Assembly (NCBI RefSeq): GCF_000016285.1
Contig: NC_011989.1
Coordinates: 3,662,376-3,726,375, forward strand
Source of the DNA: Allorhizobium ampelinum S4
GTDB taxonomy: Bacteria > Pseudomonadota > Alphaproteobacteria > Rhizobiales > Rhizobiaceae
DNA: 64,000 nt
Direction: 5' to 3'
The position numbers were made by a program, and so were the translations under genes. The notes below the pieces were generated by a model. It made no database searches and had not been told where the DNA came from. It saw only the letters and a program-made list of their open reading frames with translations. This document shows, one piece after another, positions 41,962 through 53,035 of the stretch. Position 1 is the stretch's first letter. The number at the start of each line of letters is the position of its first letter.

Positions 41962-44900
41962 TTGTCTATTTCCAAGATCCTAGTTGCCAATCGCTCCGAA
42001 ATCGCCATCCGCGTGTTTCGGGCTGCCAATGAACTCGGCATAAAAACGGTCGCCATCTGGGCTGAGGAGGACAAGCTCTCCCTGCATCGCTTCAAGGCGG
42101 ACGAAAGCTATCAGGTCGGTCGCGGCCCGCATCTGAAGCGGGATCTCGGCCCGATCGAAAGCTATCTTTCCATTGAGGAAATCATCCGCGTCGCCAAACT
42201 GTCAGGCGCGGACGCCATCCATCCGGGCTATGGCCTCCTGTCCGAAAGTCCTGAATTTGTCGATGCCTGTAACGATGCAGGTCTGATTTTCATCGGCCCG
42301 CGATCCGACACGATGCGGCAATTGGGCAACAAGGTCGCCGCCCGCAATCTGGCGGTCGAAGTCGGCGTTCCCGTGGTGCCAGCCACCGAACCGCTGCCTG
42401 ATGACATGGACACCGTGGCCAAAATGGCGGGCGAGATCGGCTATCCGCTGATGCTCAAGGCGTCCTGGGGCGGTGGCGGGCGCGGCATGCGGGTGATCCG
42501 CTCCGAAAGCGATCTGGCGCGCGAAGTCACGGAAGCCAAGCGCGAGGCAAAGGCCGCCTTTGGCAAGGATGAAGTCTATCTGGAAAAGCTGGTGGAAAAT
42601 GCCCGCCATGTCGAAAGCCAGATCCTCGGCGATACCCATGGCAATGCCGTGCATCTGTTCGAACGCGATTGCTCGGTGCAGCGCCGCAACCAGAAAGTCG
42701 TGGAACGGGCACCCGCCCCCTATCTTTCCGAGGAGCAGCGCCAGGAACTTGCCGCCTATTCGCTCAAAATTGCCAGAGCCACCGGCTATATCGGTGCCGG
42801 CACCGTCGAATATCTGATGGATGCCGATACCGGAAAATTCTATTTCATCGAGGTCAACCCGCGCATCCAGGTCGAGCATACCGTCACCGAAGTGGTGACC
42901 GGTATCGACATCGTCAAGGCGCAGATCCATATCCTCGAAGGCTTTGCGATCGGCACGCCGGAATCGGGCGTTCCCCGCCAAGAAGACATCCGCCTGCATG
43001 GCCATGCCCTGCAATGCCGGGTCACGACCGAGGACCCGGAGCATAATTTCATTCCCGATTACGGTCGCATCACCGCCTATCGTTCGGCAGCGGGTTTCGG
43101 CATCCGGCTCGATGGCGGCACCGCCTATACCGGGGCGATCATCACTCGTTTCTATGATCCGCTGTTGGTGAAAGTGACAGCTGCTGGCGCTTCACCACAG
43201 GAAGCGATTAGCCGGATGGATCGGGCGCTGCGCGAATTCCGTATCCGCGGTGTCGCCACCAATCTCACCTTCCTGGAAGCGATCATCGGACACCCGAAAT
43301 TTCGCAATAATACCTATACGACACGCTTTATCGATACCACGCCGGAACTGTTCGCCCAGGTCAAGCGCCAGGACCGGGCAACCAAGCTGCTGACCTATCT
43401 GGCCGACGTCACCGTCAACGGCCACCCGGAAACCAAGGGCCGTCCCAAGCCCTCGGACAAGGCGGCAAAGCCAGTCATTCCCTATATCGATGCCGGTATC
43501 ACCGATGGCACCAAGCAGAAGCTTGATGCGCTGGGGCCAAAGGGCTTTGCCGAGTGGATGCGCAACGAACCGCGTGTGCTGCTGACCGACACGACCATGC
43601 GCGACGGCCATCAATCGCTGCTGGCCACCCGGATGCGCACAAATGACATTGCCCGGATCGCCAGCGTCTACGCCCGCGCCCTGCCCAATCTACTCTCGCT
43701 GGAATGCTGGGGCGGCGCGACCTTTGACGTGTCCATGCGGTTCCTGACGGAAGATCCGTGGGAGAGGCTGGCACTGATCCGCGAAGGCGCACCCAACCTG
43801 CTGCTGCAAATGCTGCTACGCGGCGCAAACGGTGTCGGCTATACCAATTACCCCGACAATGTCGTCAAATATTTTGTCCGCCAAGCGGCAAAGGGCGGCA
43901 TCGACCTGTTCCGGGTGTTCGATTGCCTGAACTGGGTCGATAATATGCGCGTCTCCATGGATGCCGTGCAGGAAGAAAACAAGCTGTGCGAGGCCGCAAT
44001 CTGCTATACCGGCGATCTCCTGAACAGCGCCCGACCGAAATACGACCTGAAATATTATACGGCTCTCGCCGCCGAACTGGAAAAAGCAGGCGCCCATATC
44101 ATTGCCGTCAAGGACATGGCCGGGTTGCTCAAACCCGCTGCCGCGAAAGTCTTGTTCAAGGCGCTGCGTGAGGCGACCAGCCTGCCGATCCATTTCCACA
44201 CCCATGACACATCGGGTATTTCAGCCGCCACTGTGCTGGCAGCCATTGATGCCGGTGTCGATGCCGTGGATGCCGCTATGGATGCGCTGTCGGGCAATAC
44301 GTCCCAGCCCTGCCTCGGCTCAATCGTCGAGGCTCTAGCCGGAACCGAGCGCGACCCAGGGCTCGATCCGGAATGGATCCGTCGCATTTCCTTCTATTGG
44401 GAAGCGGTCCGCGGCCAATATGCGGCCTTCGAAAGCGACCTCAAAGGCCCGGCCTCCGAAGTCTATCTGCATGAAATGCCAGGCGGCCAGTTCACCAACC
44501 TGAAGGAACAGGCCCGTTCGCTGGGGCTGGAAACCCGCTGGCACGAGGTGGCGCAGACCTATGCCGACGTCAACCAGATGTTCGGCGACATCGTCAAAGT
44601 CACGCCCTCATCCAAGGTGGTAGGCGATATGGCGCTGATGATGGTGGCACAAGATCTGACGGTGGACGATGTCGAGAATCCGGATAAGGACATTGCCTTC
44701 CCCGATTCGGTCGTCTCGATGCTAAAGGGTGATCTCGGCCAACCACCCGGCGGCTGGCCGCAGAGCCTGCAAAAGAAGGCATTGAAGGGCGAAAAGCCGT
44801 ATACGGCTGTGCCGGGCTCACTTTTACCGCCCGCCGATCTTGATGCCGAACGCAAGACCATCGAGGACAAGCTGGAGCGCAGTGTCAGTGATTTCGAATT

Positions 44901-45423
44901 CGCGTCCTACCTGATGTATCCGAAGGTGTTCACCGATTTCGCCCTGGCCTCCGATACCTATGGCCCGGTCTCGGTCCTGCCGACCCATTCCTATTTCTAC
45001 GGCATGGGCGATGGCGAGGAATTGTTTGCCGAAATCGAAAAAGGCAAGACACTTGTCATCGTCAATCAGGCAGCCAGTGCTCCCGATGCCCAGGGCCTGG
45101 TGACGATGTTTTTCGAGCTGAACGGTCAGCCACGCCGTATCAAGGTGCCGGACCGCAGCCATGGAGCCTCCGGGGCCGCCGCCCGCCGCAAGGCGGAGGC
45201 CGCCAATGCCGCACATATCGGCGCACCGATGCCTGGTGTCATCTCGCGGGTCTTCGTCGCGGCCGGACAGGCCGTGAAAGCCGGAGACGTGCTGCTGTCC
45301 ATCGAAGCCATGAAGATGGAAACCGCGCTGCATGCCGAACGCGATGGCAAGATTGCCGAAGTGCTGGTGAAAGCCGGTGACCAGATCGACGCCAAGGACC
45401 TGCTGATCGGCCTTGAGGCATAA
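41962..45423 (+). CDS. pyc: Pyruvate carboxylase
   Basis: A 1153-residue biotin enzyme that carboxylates pyruvate to oxaloacetate (anaplerosis). Domains in order: biotin carboxylase (1-450) with the Gly-rich ATP loop KASWGGGGRGM near 160-170 and EVNPRIQVEHT; the carboxyltransferase domain from about 540 (LLTDTTMRDGHQSLLATRMRT, with HFHTHDTSGI near 745 for the metal); the allosteric/tetramerisation region; and a C-terminal biotinyl domain with the AMKM motif near 1117-1120. The start is TTG 41962, forced by GAGGAGG at 41950-41956 and by the family start (ISKILVANRSEIAIR). No ATG is in frame nearby. A long palindromic repeat follows the stop. Confidence 0.97.
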   Translation: MSISKILVANRSEIAIRVFRAANELGIKTVAIWAEEDKLSLHRFKADESYQVGRGPHLKRDLGPIESYLSIEEIIRVAKLSGADAIHPGYGLLSESPEFVDACNDAGLIFIGPRSDTMRQLGNKVAARNLAVEVGVPVVPATEPLPDDMDTVAKMAGEIGYPLMLKASWGGGGRGMRVIRSESDLAREVTEAKREAKAAFGKDEVYLEKLVENARHVESQILGDTHGNAVHLFERDCSVQRRNQKVVERAPAPYLSEEQRQELAAYSLKIARATGYIGAGTVEYLMDADTGKFYFIEVNPRIQVEHTVTEVVTGIDIVKAQIHILEGFAIGTPESGVPRQEDIRLHGHALQCRVTTEDPEHNFIPDYGRITAYRSAAGFGIRLDGGTAYTGAIITRFYDPLLVKVTAAGASPQEAISRMDRALREFRIRGVATNLTFLEAIIGHPKFRNNTYTTRFIDTTPELFAQVKRQDRATKLLTYLADVTVNGHPETKGRPKPSDKAAKPVIPYIDAGITDGTKQKLDALGPKGFAEWMRNEPRVLLTDTTMRDGHQSLLATRMRTNDIARIASVYARALPNLLSLECWGGATFDVSMRFLTEDPWERLALIREGAPNLLLQMLLRGANGVGYTNYPDNVVKYFVRQAAKGGIDLFRVFDCLNWVDNMRVSMDAVQEENKLCEAAICYTGDLLNSARPKYDLKYYTALAAELEKAGAHIIAVKDMAGLLKPAAAKVLFKALREATSLPIHFHTHDTSGISAATVLAAIDAGVDAVDAAMDALSGNTSQPCLGSIVEALAGTERDPGLDPEWIRRISFYWEAVRGQYAAFESDLKGPASEVYLHEMPGGQFTNLKEQARSLGLETRWHEVAQTYADVNQMFGDIVKVTPSSKVVGDMALMMVAQDLTVDDVENPDKDIAFPDSVVSMLKGDLGQPPGGWPQSLQKKALKGEKPYTAVPGSLLPPADLDAERKTIEDKLERSVSDFEFASYLMYPKVFTDFALASDTYGPVSVLPTHSYFYGMGDGEELFAEIEKGKTLVIVNQAASAPDAQGLVTMFFELNGQPRRIKVPDRSHGASGAAARRKAEAANAAHIGAPMPGVISRVFVAAGQAVKAGDVLLSIEAMKMETALHAERDGKIAEVLVKAGDQIDAKDLLIGLEA

Positions 45424-45430
45424 CAAACTA

Positions 45431-45534
45431 CTGCATAATTCCTTAAATCAGAATCGATTTAAGGAGAAAATTATGTAGCAGATTCAAAGTATTACAGCGT
45501 CCTTTGTGCGTTTTATAAAACGCACGGCGCTGTA
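45431..45534. repeat. Two-palindrome intergenic repeat after pyc
   Basis: First palindrome: CTGCATAATT (45431-45440) with AATTATGTAG (45469-45478, one mismatch), inner CCTTAAATC with GATTTAAGG. Second: TACAGCG (45493-45499) with CGCTGTA (45528-45534), inner perfect GTGCGTTTTATAAAACGCAC (45506-45525). The layout resembles the leuD-leuB repeat: two adjacent hairpins in a 100-base unit. It may also act as the pyc transcript end. Confidence 0.68.
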
Positions 45535-45604
45535 GAGAGGTGGCGCGCCCATCAGGATGCGCCGCCCTTATCTTGGAAACTTTTTCTTCGAAATTTTGCA
45601 GACG

Positions 45605-46048
45605 TTACGACCGGTCGGCCATTCCATCATCAACACTTTCCTCGATCCGTTCCATATCATCATCGGAGAGGCCGAAATGATGACCGATCTCATGGATCAG
45701 CACATGGGTGACGATATCGCCCAGCGTTTCTTCATTCTCAGCCCAATAATCGAGAATGGGGCGGCGATAGAGGGTGATTTTATTGGGGACCTCGCCGGTT
45801 TCCATGCTGAAACGCTCGGAAATGCCGCGTCCTTCGAACAGACCCAACAGATCAAAAGGCGTTTCGAGGGCCATGTCTTCAAACACGTCGTCGGTGGGAA
45901 AATCGGCAATCTCGATGATCAGGTTTCCGGTCAGGTCCCGAAATTCCTTCGGTAAATTGCCGAAAGCTTCGATCGCCAGCGACTCGAATGTGCTGATGGT
46001 CGGCGCGTGTTTTTCGCGCCAGTCGTCGGATTGGTCTACCCGGGCCAT
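45605..46048 (-). CDS. Zincin-like metallopeptidase family protein
   Basis: A 147-residue protein of the small zincin-like (DUF1025) family. The zinc-binding motif is THVLIHEIGHHFGLSDDDM: HExxHxxG followed by Asp. Other typical segments are IADFPTDDV and ITLYRRPILDYW. It has no signal peptide, so it is probably cytoplasmic; no protease substrate is known for this family. Start ATG 46048 (MARVDQSDDWREKHAP) has TAGGAGTT upstream; an open frame to 46129 is unsupported. It stands alone between pyc (plus) and acs (minus). Confidence 0.87.
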   Translation of the reverse strand: MARVDQSDDWREKHAPTISTFESLAIEAFGNLPKEFRDLTGNLIIEIADFPTDDVFEDMALETPFDLLGLFEGRGISERFSMETGEVPNKITLYRRPILDYWAENEETLGDIVTHVLIHEIGHHFGLSDDDMERIEESVDDGMADRS

Positions 46049-46371
46049 GGGAACTCCTACTACAGCGCCGCGCAGGACTGACATCGCGCACCCGCCATAA
46101 CACTCGAATGGACTGTGGAGGCCTGTCACCGACCGGCTCGAAGGTCAGGTAAGGGTCGTTCCGCAGTAAGATCCCCCATATAGTCTGTTTAATTGCACTT
46201 TACGAGTGCCATTCAAAACCCGGCCAGTTCCGCTTGAAAATGCTGGTAATATGAACTGCCATTGAAGCCGACAGTTCATTTTCTTATTCGTTCACAGAGA
46301 GAATGCGTGAGCGACTTGGTGAAGGGGGCGGAGAGACCCCGACCCCTTTGCAAAGACTGAGAGAAATAGTC
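46049..46371. other. Intergenic region between zincin-like gene and acs
   Basis: About 320 bases. It should contain the zincin-like gene promoter in its left part, and the 3' end of acs with two hairpins in its right part (a G/C-rich one at about 46322-46348, and CTGAGA/TCTCAG at 46357-46375 that overlaps the acs stop). No coding sequence seen. Confidence 0.45.
46322..46348 (-). terminator. Probable terminator of acs
   Basis: On the minus strand AAGGGG-T-CGG pairs with CCG-C-CCCTT around a short loop; T's after it are few, so efficiency is uncertain. Confidence 0.45.
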
Positions 46372-48327
46372 TCAGGCGGATGCTTTGTTCTGCCGGTTGG
46401 CAATCAGGTCGTCGACAACGCCAGGATCGGCGAGCGTCGATGTATCGCCCAGCGCGCCAAAATCGTCCTCGGCGATCTTGCGCAGGATGCGGCGCATGAT
46501 CTTGCCGGAGCGGGTTTTCGGCAGGCCGGGAGCGAACTGAACCTTGTCGGGAGAGGCAATCGGGCCGATTTCGGAACGGACATGCTTGATCAGCGTCTGA
46601 CGTAGTTCCTCATTGCCCTCATGGCCCGCCATCAGCGTCACATAGCAATAAATACCCTGACCCTTGATGCCGTGCGGATAACCGACCACGGCGGCTTCCG
46701 AGACCAGATGATGCGAGACCAGCGCCGATTCCACTTCGGCAGTTCCCAGACGGTGGCCGGACACATTCAGCACGTCATCGACACGACCGGTGATCCAGTA
46801 ATAACCGTCCTCGTCGCGTCGGCAGCCATCTCCAGTGAAATACTTACCCTTATAGGTGGAGAAATAGGTCTGGACGAAGCGATTGTGGTCGCCGTAAATC
46901 GTCCGGGCCTGGCCCGGCCAGCTGTCGATCAGGCAGAGATTGCCATCGGCAGCGCCTTCCAGCACCTTGCCTTCATTGTCCACCAGTTCCGGCTTGACGC
47001 CAAAGAACGGCCGGGTCGCGGAACCGGGCTTGAGATCCGTGGCGCCGGGCAGGGGGCTGATCAGAATACCGCCCGTCTCGGTCTGCCACCAGGTATCGAC
47101 AATGGGGCAGCGCTGATCACCGACCACGTTATAATACCACTCCCAGGCTTCCGGATTGATCGGCTCACCGACCGAGCCCAGCAATCGCAGGCTTGAGCGC
47201 GAGGAACGCTTGACGAAATCGTCTCCGGCCCCCATCAGCGACCGGATGGCGGTGGGCGCGGTATAGAAAATATTGACCTTGTGCTTGTCGATGATTTCCC
47301 AGAACCGTCCCTGGTCGGGGAAATTGGGCACGCCTTCGAACATCACCGTCGTCGCGCAATTGGCCAGCGGCCCGTAGACGATATAGGAATGGCCGGTCAC
47401 CCAACCCACGTCTGCCGAGCACCAGAATATCTCGCCGTCCTTGTAGTCGAACACATATTCGTGGGTCATCGCCGCATAGACGAGATAGCCACCGGTCGTG
47501 TGCAGCACGCCCTTTGGCTTGCCGGTGGAGCCGGAGGTGTAGAGAATGAACAGCGGATCTTCCGCCTTCATCTTCACCGGCGGGCAATCCGGCTTCACCT
47601 TGGCGATTTCCTGATGGTACCAGAGATCGCGCCCCGGAGCCCAGCCGACCTTGCCGCCCGTACGGCGCACCACCAACACCTTGTTGACGATGACATATTG
47701 TTTCGCCGCAATGTCGATGGCGACATCGGTGTTTTCCTTGAGCGCCACCGGCTTGCCGCCGCGCACCCCTTCATCACAGGTGATCACGAAGGTCGATTCG
47801 CAATCGACGATCCGGCCAGCCAGGGCTTCAGGCGAAAAACCGCCAAACACCACCGAATGCACAGCACCAATACGCGAACACGCCAGCATGGCGTAGGTCG
47901 CTTCCGGCACCATGGGCATATAGATGGTGACGCGGTCGCCTTTCTTGACGCCATGCGCTTTCAGCACATTGGCAAGCCGGCAGACATTGTCATAAAGCTG
48001 GTTGTAGGTAATCCGCTTGTCGATATAGGGATTGTCCCCTTCCCAGATGATCGCGGTGCGCTCACCATGGGTTTTCAGATGGCGGTCGATGCAATTGTAG
48101 GAGACATTGGTCAGCCCGTCCTCGAACCATTTGATCGGCACCTTGCCCTTGAAACTGGTATTCTTGGCCTTGGTATAGGGCTTGAACCAATCGATCCGCT
48201 TGCCGTGCTTGGACCAGAATTTCTCCGGCTCCTCAATGCTTTCCTCGTACCATTTCAGGTATTTGTCGTTATCGATCAAAGCCTGGGCCTTCGCGGCCTT
48301 TAAAACGGGATAGGTCTTCGCAGACAT
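46372..48327 (-). CDS. acs: Acetyl-CoA synthetase
   Basis: A 651-residue AMP-forming enzyme that activates acetate to acetyl-CoA in the cytoplasm. Motifs: the P-loop-like [51 protein letters not shown] (adenylate binding, with the acetate-pocket Trp); [36 protein letters not shown] at the hinge; and [15 protein letters not shown] with the Lys that is reversibly acetylated in the family. Start ATG 48327 follows TCAGGAGG; an open frame to 48402 has no support. Divergent from the TrcR-like gene. Confidence 0.97.
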   Translation of the reverse strand: MSAKTYPVLKAAKAQALIDNDKYLKWYEESIEEPEKFWSKHGKRIDWFKPYTKAKNTSFKGKVPIKWFEDGLTNVSYNCIDRHLKTHGERTAIIWEGDNPYIDKRITYNQLYDNVCRLANVLKAHGVKKGDRVTIYMPMVPEATYAMLACSRIGAVHSVVFGGFSPEALAGRIVDCESTFVITCDEGVRGGKPVALKENTDVAIDIAAKQYVIVNKVLVVRRTGGKVGWAPGRDLWYHQEIAKVKPDCPPVKMKAEDPLFILYTSGSTGKPKGVLHTTGGYLVYAAMTHEYVFDYKDGEIFWCSADVGWVTGHSYIVYGPLANCATTVMFEGVPNFPDQGRFWEIIDKHKVNIFYTAPTAIRSLMGAGDDFVKRSSRSSLRLLGSVGEPINPEAWEWYYNVVGDQRCPIVDTWWQTETGGILISPLPGATDLKPGSATRPFFGVKPELVDNEGKVLEGAADGNLCLIDSWPGQARTIYGDHNRFVQTYFSTYKGKYFTGDGCRRDEDGYYWITGRVDDVLNVSGHRLGTAEVESALVSHHLVSEAAVVGYPHGIKGQGIYCYVTLMAGHEGNEELRQTLIKHVRSEIGPIASPDKVQFAPGLPKTRSGKIMRRILRKIAEDDFGALGDTSTLADPGVVDDLIANRQNKASA

Positions 48328-48616
48328 GAAATCCTCCTGATGTGACGCAGCCATGACAGGCTGCGGAGAGCTCCTCACCTCTCTCAACATGCGACCTGGC
48401 ATGATGCGGTGCAGTGGCTCTGCATCATGATATAGGTGTCATACTGCCAATTCTTATCAGGTCGCCACATGGCGGCAATTAGACAAAGGTCATTTGTCTT
48501 TCAAAGAATTGCATTTCTGCGTCAACCGGCGTATATAGCCGGTGATTTCCCGGAAATTCTGGTTGTATCCACGGCTCGCGCCCGACGGCGCGTACCTACA
48601 GAAGGATTGTAATTGC

Positions 48617-49312
48617 ATGGCCCAGACACTGCTTATGCCAAAGGCAACGGCCGTATGGCTCGTAGACAATACGGCGCTGTCATTCGAGCAGATCGCCCAG
48701 TTCTGCAAGCTGCACCCGCTTGAGGTAAAAGCCATTGCCGATGGCGAAGCCGCGCAAGGCATCAAGGGTCTTGATCCCATTGCCACCGGCCAGCTTTCCC
48801 GCGACGAGATCGCGCGCGGCGAAAAAGACATTGCCCACAAGCTGAAGATTTCCGAGCCGAAGGTGCGCGTGCCTGATTCGAAGCGCCGTGGCCCCCGCTA
48901 TACGCCGGTCTCCAAGCGTCAGGACCGCCCGAACGCCATTCTCTGGCTGGTGCGCAATCATCCTGAGCTGAAGGATGCGCAGATTTCCCGGCTGGTCGGC
49001 ACCACCAAGAGCACGATCGAGCAGATCCGCGACCGCAGCCACTGGAACTCGGCCAATCTCGCCCCAATGGACCCGGTGACGCTTGGCCTGTGCAGCCAGA
49101 TCGATCTGGACATGGAAGTGGAAAAGGCCTCGAAGGGCCGGCCTCTGCCGACGGCTGCCGAGCTGGGTGCCACCCTGCAATCAGCTTCGCAGACCGAACA
49201 TCTCGATTTCTACGCCCAGGAAGAGGAAAAGGAAATCGACGCCAATGCCGTGTTCAAGAAGCTGCAATCGCTGAAATCGACTACTCCCGAAGAAGAAGAC
49301 GATCAGTATTGA
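48617..49312 (+). CDS. DUF1013 family protein (TrcR-type cell-cycle regulator)
   Basis: A 231-residue protein conserved across alphaproteobacteria. MAQTLLMPKATAVWLVDNTA, then LSFEQIAQFCKLHPLEVKAIADGE looks like an N-terminal helix-turn-helix; RGPRYTPVSKRQDRPNAILWLVRNHPELKDAQISRLVGTTKSTIEQIRDRSHWN contains a second HTH-like element; the tail is acidic. The family is annotated as the cell-cycle transcriptional regulator TrcR by some databases; direct function here is inferred. Start ATG 48617 with GAAGGA upstream; the frame open from 48542 is unsupported. It is preceded by a divergent promoter region shared with acs and followed by a clear terminator. Confidence 0.85.
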   Translation: MAQTLLMPKATAVWLVDNTALSFEQIAQFCKLHPLEVKAIADGEAAQGIKGLDPIATGQLSRDEIARGEKDIAHKLKISEPKVRVPDSKRRGPRYTPVSKRQDRPNAILWLVRNHPELKDAQISRLVGTTKSTIEQIRDRSHWNSANLAPMDPVTLGLCSQIDLDMEVEKASKGRPLPTAAELGATLQSASQTEHLDFYAQEEEKEIDANAVFKKLQSLKSTTPEEEDDQY

Positions 49313-49338
49313 TCCTCAGCTTTCATTGTGGAAAATTC

Positions 49339-49368
49339 AAACCCCGGTGGCTCCGCCCCGGGGTTTTA
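49339..49368 (+). terminator. Intrinsic terminator of the TrcR-like gene
   Basis: AACCCCGG with CCGGGGTT around TGGCTCCGCC, followed by TTTT, about 27 bases after the stop. Confidence 0.85.
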
Positions 49369-49544
49369 TTCTGCGGGTTTTATTGGTGAAATCACCAGCC
49401 CTTACAGTCTGTTCAAGAATTGCTGCTGGCCTGGCGAAAATGGTGATTTCGAGAACCGGAACGGAGCGTACTTAAGGTACGTGAGTACCGGAAGCGGAGA
49501 AATTGCCATTTGCAGACGGCCAGCGGCGATTATTGAACGGGCTG

Positions 49545-50204
49545 TCAGCGATGGCCGAAAATCGCCGATCCAACCCGCACGCTGGTCGCGCCGAAAGCAA
49601 TTGCAGTTTCGTAATCGCCGGACATGCCCATCGACAAGCGCGAAACGCCGCATTCCCCGGCAAGTTTTGCCAGAAGAGCGAAATGCGGACCAGGATTTTC
49701 CTCCGCAGGCGGAATGCACATCAAGCCCTCGATCTCCAGACCGAGTTCAGAGCGACAAAGATCAACAAAAGCCTTGGTTTCCTGCGGGGCAATACCCGCC
49801 TTTTGCGGCTCCAAGCCGGTATTGACCTGCACATAAAGCCGCAGCTGCCGGCCCTGCTTGGCCATTTCCTCGGCCAGCGCGCGGGCGATTTTTTCCCGGT
49901 CCACCGTCTCAATCACATCGAACAGCGCCACGGCTTCCGCTGCCTTGTTGGATTGCAACGGTCCGATCAAATGCAGCTCGATCTCAGGTGTTTCGGCTTT
50001 CAGCTCCGGCCATTTTCCCTGCGATTCCTGCACCCGGTTTTCACCAAACACCCGCTGGCCATGCAGGATGACCGGACGGATCGCCTCCGCATCGAAGGTT
50101 TTGGAAACGGCGACCAGCGTCACCGCCTCCGGGGTCCGATCGGCTTCTTGGGCCGCAGCAGCGATCCGGGTCCGTACCTCATCCAGTCGTTCTTCAATGG
50201 TCAT
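49545..50204 (-). CDS. PLP-binding homeostasis protein, YggS/PROSC family
   Basis: A 219-residue single-domain TIM-barrel protein that binds pyridoxal phosphate and maintains B6 and amino-acid balance; no catalytic reaction is established for the family. VTLVAVSKTFDAEAIRP carries the PLP-binding Lys; FGENRVQESQGKWPEL, LHLIGPLQSNKAAEAV, YVQVNTGLEPQKAGI, LSMGMSGDYETAIAFGATSVRVGSAIFGHR are all family hallmarks. Start ATG 50204 (MTIEERLDEVR); the upstream open frame to 50333 is spurious. Divergent from leuS, with 200 bases between. Confidence 0.94.
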   Translation of the reverse strand: MTIEERLDEVRTRIAAAAQEADRTPEAVTLVAVSKTFDAEAIRPVILHGQRVFGENRVQESQGKWPELKAETPEIELHLIGPLQSNKAAEAVALFDVIETVDREKIARALAEEMAKQGRQLRLYVQVNTGLEPQKAGIAPQETKAFVDLCRSELGLEIEGLMCIPPAEENPGPHFALLAKLAGECGVSRLSMGMSGDYETAIAFGATSVRVGSAIFGHR

Positions 50205-50404
50205 TGCAAGCCATCCGTATTTTGAAATTCCGCCTGTTTTCGCGGCACTGGCCGCGAAAGGCAAGAGCCTTGCAAGCGCATTATAGGCACCGCAGCAAGG
50301 AATGCGTTCCAGGATGGCCCGATTCCGGCGCAAAACCTTGACGCTAGAGCTGTTTCATGGTGAAGGTCCACCCAAATTTTCAAGCAATTCGGACGTAGCA
50401 TCCC

Positions 50405-53035
50405 ATGAGTACAGAACGTTACAATCCGCGCGATGCGGAACCTCGTTGGCAGGAAAAATGGTCTGAGGCGAAAATCTTCGAGACCGATAACAACGATCCT
50501 CGCGAAAAATACTACGTACTCGAGATGTTCCCCTACCCGTCTGGCCGCATTCATATCGGCCACGTGCGCAATTATGCCATGGGCGATGTCGTGGCCCGCT
50601 ACAAACGCGCCCGCGGCTATAATGTCCTGCATCCAATGGGTTGGGACGCTTTCGGGATGCCGGCCGAAAACGCTGCCATGCAGAACAAGGTTCATCCCAA
50701 GGACTGGACCTATCAGAACATCGCCTCCATGCGCGCCCAGCTGAAATCCATGGGCCTGTCGCTGGACTGGTCGCGTGAATTCGCCACCTGCGATGTCGAA
50801 TATTACCAACGCCAGCAATATCTCTTCCTCGACATGATGGAAAAGGGCCTGGTCTATCGCAAGCAGTCCAAGGTCAACTGGGACCCGGTCGATCAAACGG
50901 TTCTGGCCAATGAACAGGTGATTGATGGCCGCGGCTGGCGCTCCGGCGCTTTGGTCGAGCAGCGCGAACTGACCCAATGGTTCTTCAAGATCACCGATTT
51001 CGCCCAGGATCTGCTGGATGCGCTGGATACGCTGGATCATTGGCCGGAAAAAGTTCGGCTGATGCAAAAGAACTGGATCGGTCGCTCAGAAGGTCTGGCC
51101 ATTCGCTGGGAGATCGCCGCTGGCACCGGCCCGCAGGGCTTTACCGACGTGCAGGTCTATACGACCCGCCCTGACACGCTGTTCGGTGCAAGCTTCCTGG
51201 CAATCGCCGCCGATCACCCACTGGCCAAGGCACTGTCGGAAACATCCAGCGACATTGCTGCCTTCTGCGACGAATGCCGCAGGGCAGGGACCTCGCTGGC
51301 TGCGCTGGAAACCGCCGAGAAAAAGGGCTTGGACACTGGCATCAAGGTCAAGCATCCGCTTGATCCCGCTTGGGAATTGCCGGTCTACATCGCCAATTTC
51401 GTGCTGATGGACTATGGCACGGGCGCGATCTTCGCCTGCCCGTCCGGAGACCAGAGAGATCTGGATTTCGCCCGGAAATACGGTTTGCCGGTCGTGCCGG
51501 TCGTCATGCCGAGAGATGGTGACGCCGCAAGCTTTACCGTCGGCGATACCGCCTATGACGGTGACGGCGTGATGATCAATTCCCGCTTTCTGGACGGTTT
51601 GACGACACAGGAAGCCTTTGATGTCGTCGCAGGCAAACTCACCGCTGCACAGCTCGGTAATGAACCTGTCGCAGAGCGCCGGGTAAACTTCCGCCTGCGC
51701 GACTGGGGCGTGTCACGCCAGCGCTATTGGGGCTGCCCGATCCCGGTTATTCACTGTGATGACTGCGGTGTTGTTCCGGTTCCGAAACAGGATCTGCCGG
51801 TCAAGCTGCCGGATGACGTCACCTTCGACGTACCCGGCAACCCGCTGGACCGCCACCCAACCTGGCGCAACGTTTCGTGCCCGTGCTGTGGCAAGGCAGC
51901 CCGGCGTGAAACCGATACGATGGACACATTTGTCGATTCCAGCTGGTATTACACCCGTTTCACGGCACCATGGGAAGATAAGCCGACCGACCCGGCTGTG
52001 GCCAATCATTGGCTGCCAGTCGATCAATATATCGGCGGCATCGAGCACGCGATCCTTCACCTGCTCTATTCCCGCTTCTTCACCCGCGCCATGCGCGAGA
52101 CCGGCCATGTGGCCGTCAGCGAGCCATTCAAGGGTCTGTTTACCCAAGGCATGGTCGTACACGAGACCTACCGTCTTGGCAGTGGCGCCAATGGCCAATG
52201 GGTGGCGCCTGCGGATATCCGTGTCGAGGATGTCGATGGCGCACGCCGCGCCTTCCTTCTGTCCTCCGGCGAGGAAGTGACGATCGGCTCCGTTGAAAAA
52301 ATGTCGAAGTCGAAAAAGAACGTCATCGACCCCGATGATATTCTGGGCTCCTACGGCGCCGATACCGCCCGCTTTTTCGTTTTGTCGGACTCGCCACCGG
52401 ACCGCGACGTGATCTGGTCGGAAGCCGGTATCGAAGGCTCGCATCGCTTCGTCCAGCGGCTTTGGCGGCTGGTTTCCGAGGCTGCCGACGTGCTGAGAAC
52501 GTCTGCATCGACTCCGGCTAAGGATGGTGCGGGCAGGGCAGTTTCTCAAGCTGCCCACAAGACCTTGCAGGCTGTCGGTGCCGATCTGGACAAACTGGCC
52601 TTCAACAAGGCTGTGGCGCGGATCTACGAGTTGCTCAACACTCTGGCAGCGCCGCTGACGCAGGTGGCATCCGGAAACGCAGATACCAGCTTCGTCGCTG
52701 CGGTGCGCAACGCCACGGAAATACTGATCCAGATCATTGCTCCAATGATGCCGCATCTGGCAGAAGAATGCTGGGCGGTGTTGGGCCATTCCGGAATGGT
52801 GTCGCAAGCAGACTGGCCGGTTTTCCACGCTGAATTGGTGGCTGAAAACGAAGTGGTCATGCCGGTGCAAATCAACGGCAAGAAGAAGGCCGAATTGACA
52901 ATCGGTCGCGATGCGGATCAGAATGCCGTCAGCCAAGCGGTGCTCGATCTGGATGCCGTCAAAGCCGCTCTTCAAGGGCAAACGCCTAAGAAGATCATTG
53001 TGGTTCCGCAGAGGATTGTGAACATTGTCGTCTGA
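50405..53035 (+). CDS. leuS: Leucyl-tRNA synthetase
   Basis: An 876-residue class I synthetase charging tRNA-Leu. HIGH motif at residues 50-53 ([15 protein letters not shown]); CP1 editing domain with [21 protein letters not shown] and [50 protein letters not shown] at about 632-636 in [16 protein letters not shown]-terminal anticodon-binding and LeuRS-specific domains follow. In the editing domain the usual GTGAIMAVPAHDERD is [15 protein letters not shown], a variant that also occurs in alphaproteobacteria. The last 11 bases overlap the lptE start. Confidence 0.97.
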   Translation: MSTERYNPRDAEPRWQEKWSEAKIFETDNNDPREKYYVLEMFPYPSGRIHIGHVRNYAMGDVVARYKRARGYNVLHPMGWDAFGMPAENAAMQNKVHPKDWTYQNIASMRAQLKSMGLSLDWSREFATCDVEYYQRQQYLFLDMMEKGLVYRKQSKVNWDPVDQTVLANEQVIDGRGWRSGALVEQRELTQWFFKITDFAQDLLDALDTLDHWPEKVRLMQKNWIGRSEGLAIRWEIAAGTGPQGFTDVQVYTTRPDTLFGASFLAIAADHPLAKALSETSSDIAAFCDECRRAGTSLAALETAEKKGLDTGIKVKHPLDPAWELPVYIANFVLMDYGTGAIFACPSGDQRDLDFARKYGLPVVPVVMPRDGDAASFTVGDTAYDGDGVMINSRFLDGLTTQEAFDVVAGKLTAAQLGNEPVAERRVNFRLRDWGVSRQRYWGCPIPVIHCDDCGVVPVPKQDLPVKLPDDVTFDVPGNPLDRHPTWRNVSCPCCGKAARRETDTMDTFVDSSWYYTRFTAPWEDKPTDPAVANHWLPVDQYIGGIEHAILHLLYSRFFTRAMRETGHVAVSEPFKGLFTQGMVVHETYRLGSGANGQWVAPADIRVEDVDGARRAFLLSSGEEVTIGSVEKMSKSKKNVIDPDDILGSYGADTARFFVLSDSPPDRDVIWSEAGIEGSHRFVQRLWRLVSEAADVLRTSASTPAKDGAGRAVSQAAHKTLQAVGADLDKLAFNKAVARIYELLNTLAAPLTQVASGNADTSFVAAVRNATEILIQIIAPMMPHLAEECWAVLGHSGMVSQADWPVFHAELVAENEVVMPVQINGKKKAELTIGRDADQNAVSQAVLDLDAVKAALQGQTPKKIIVVPQRIVNIVV

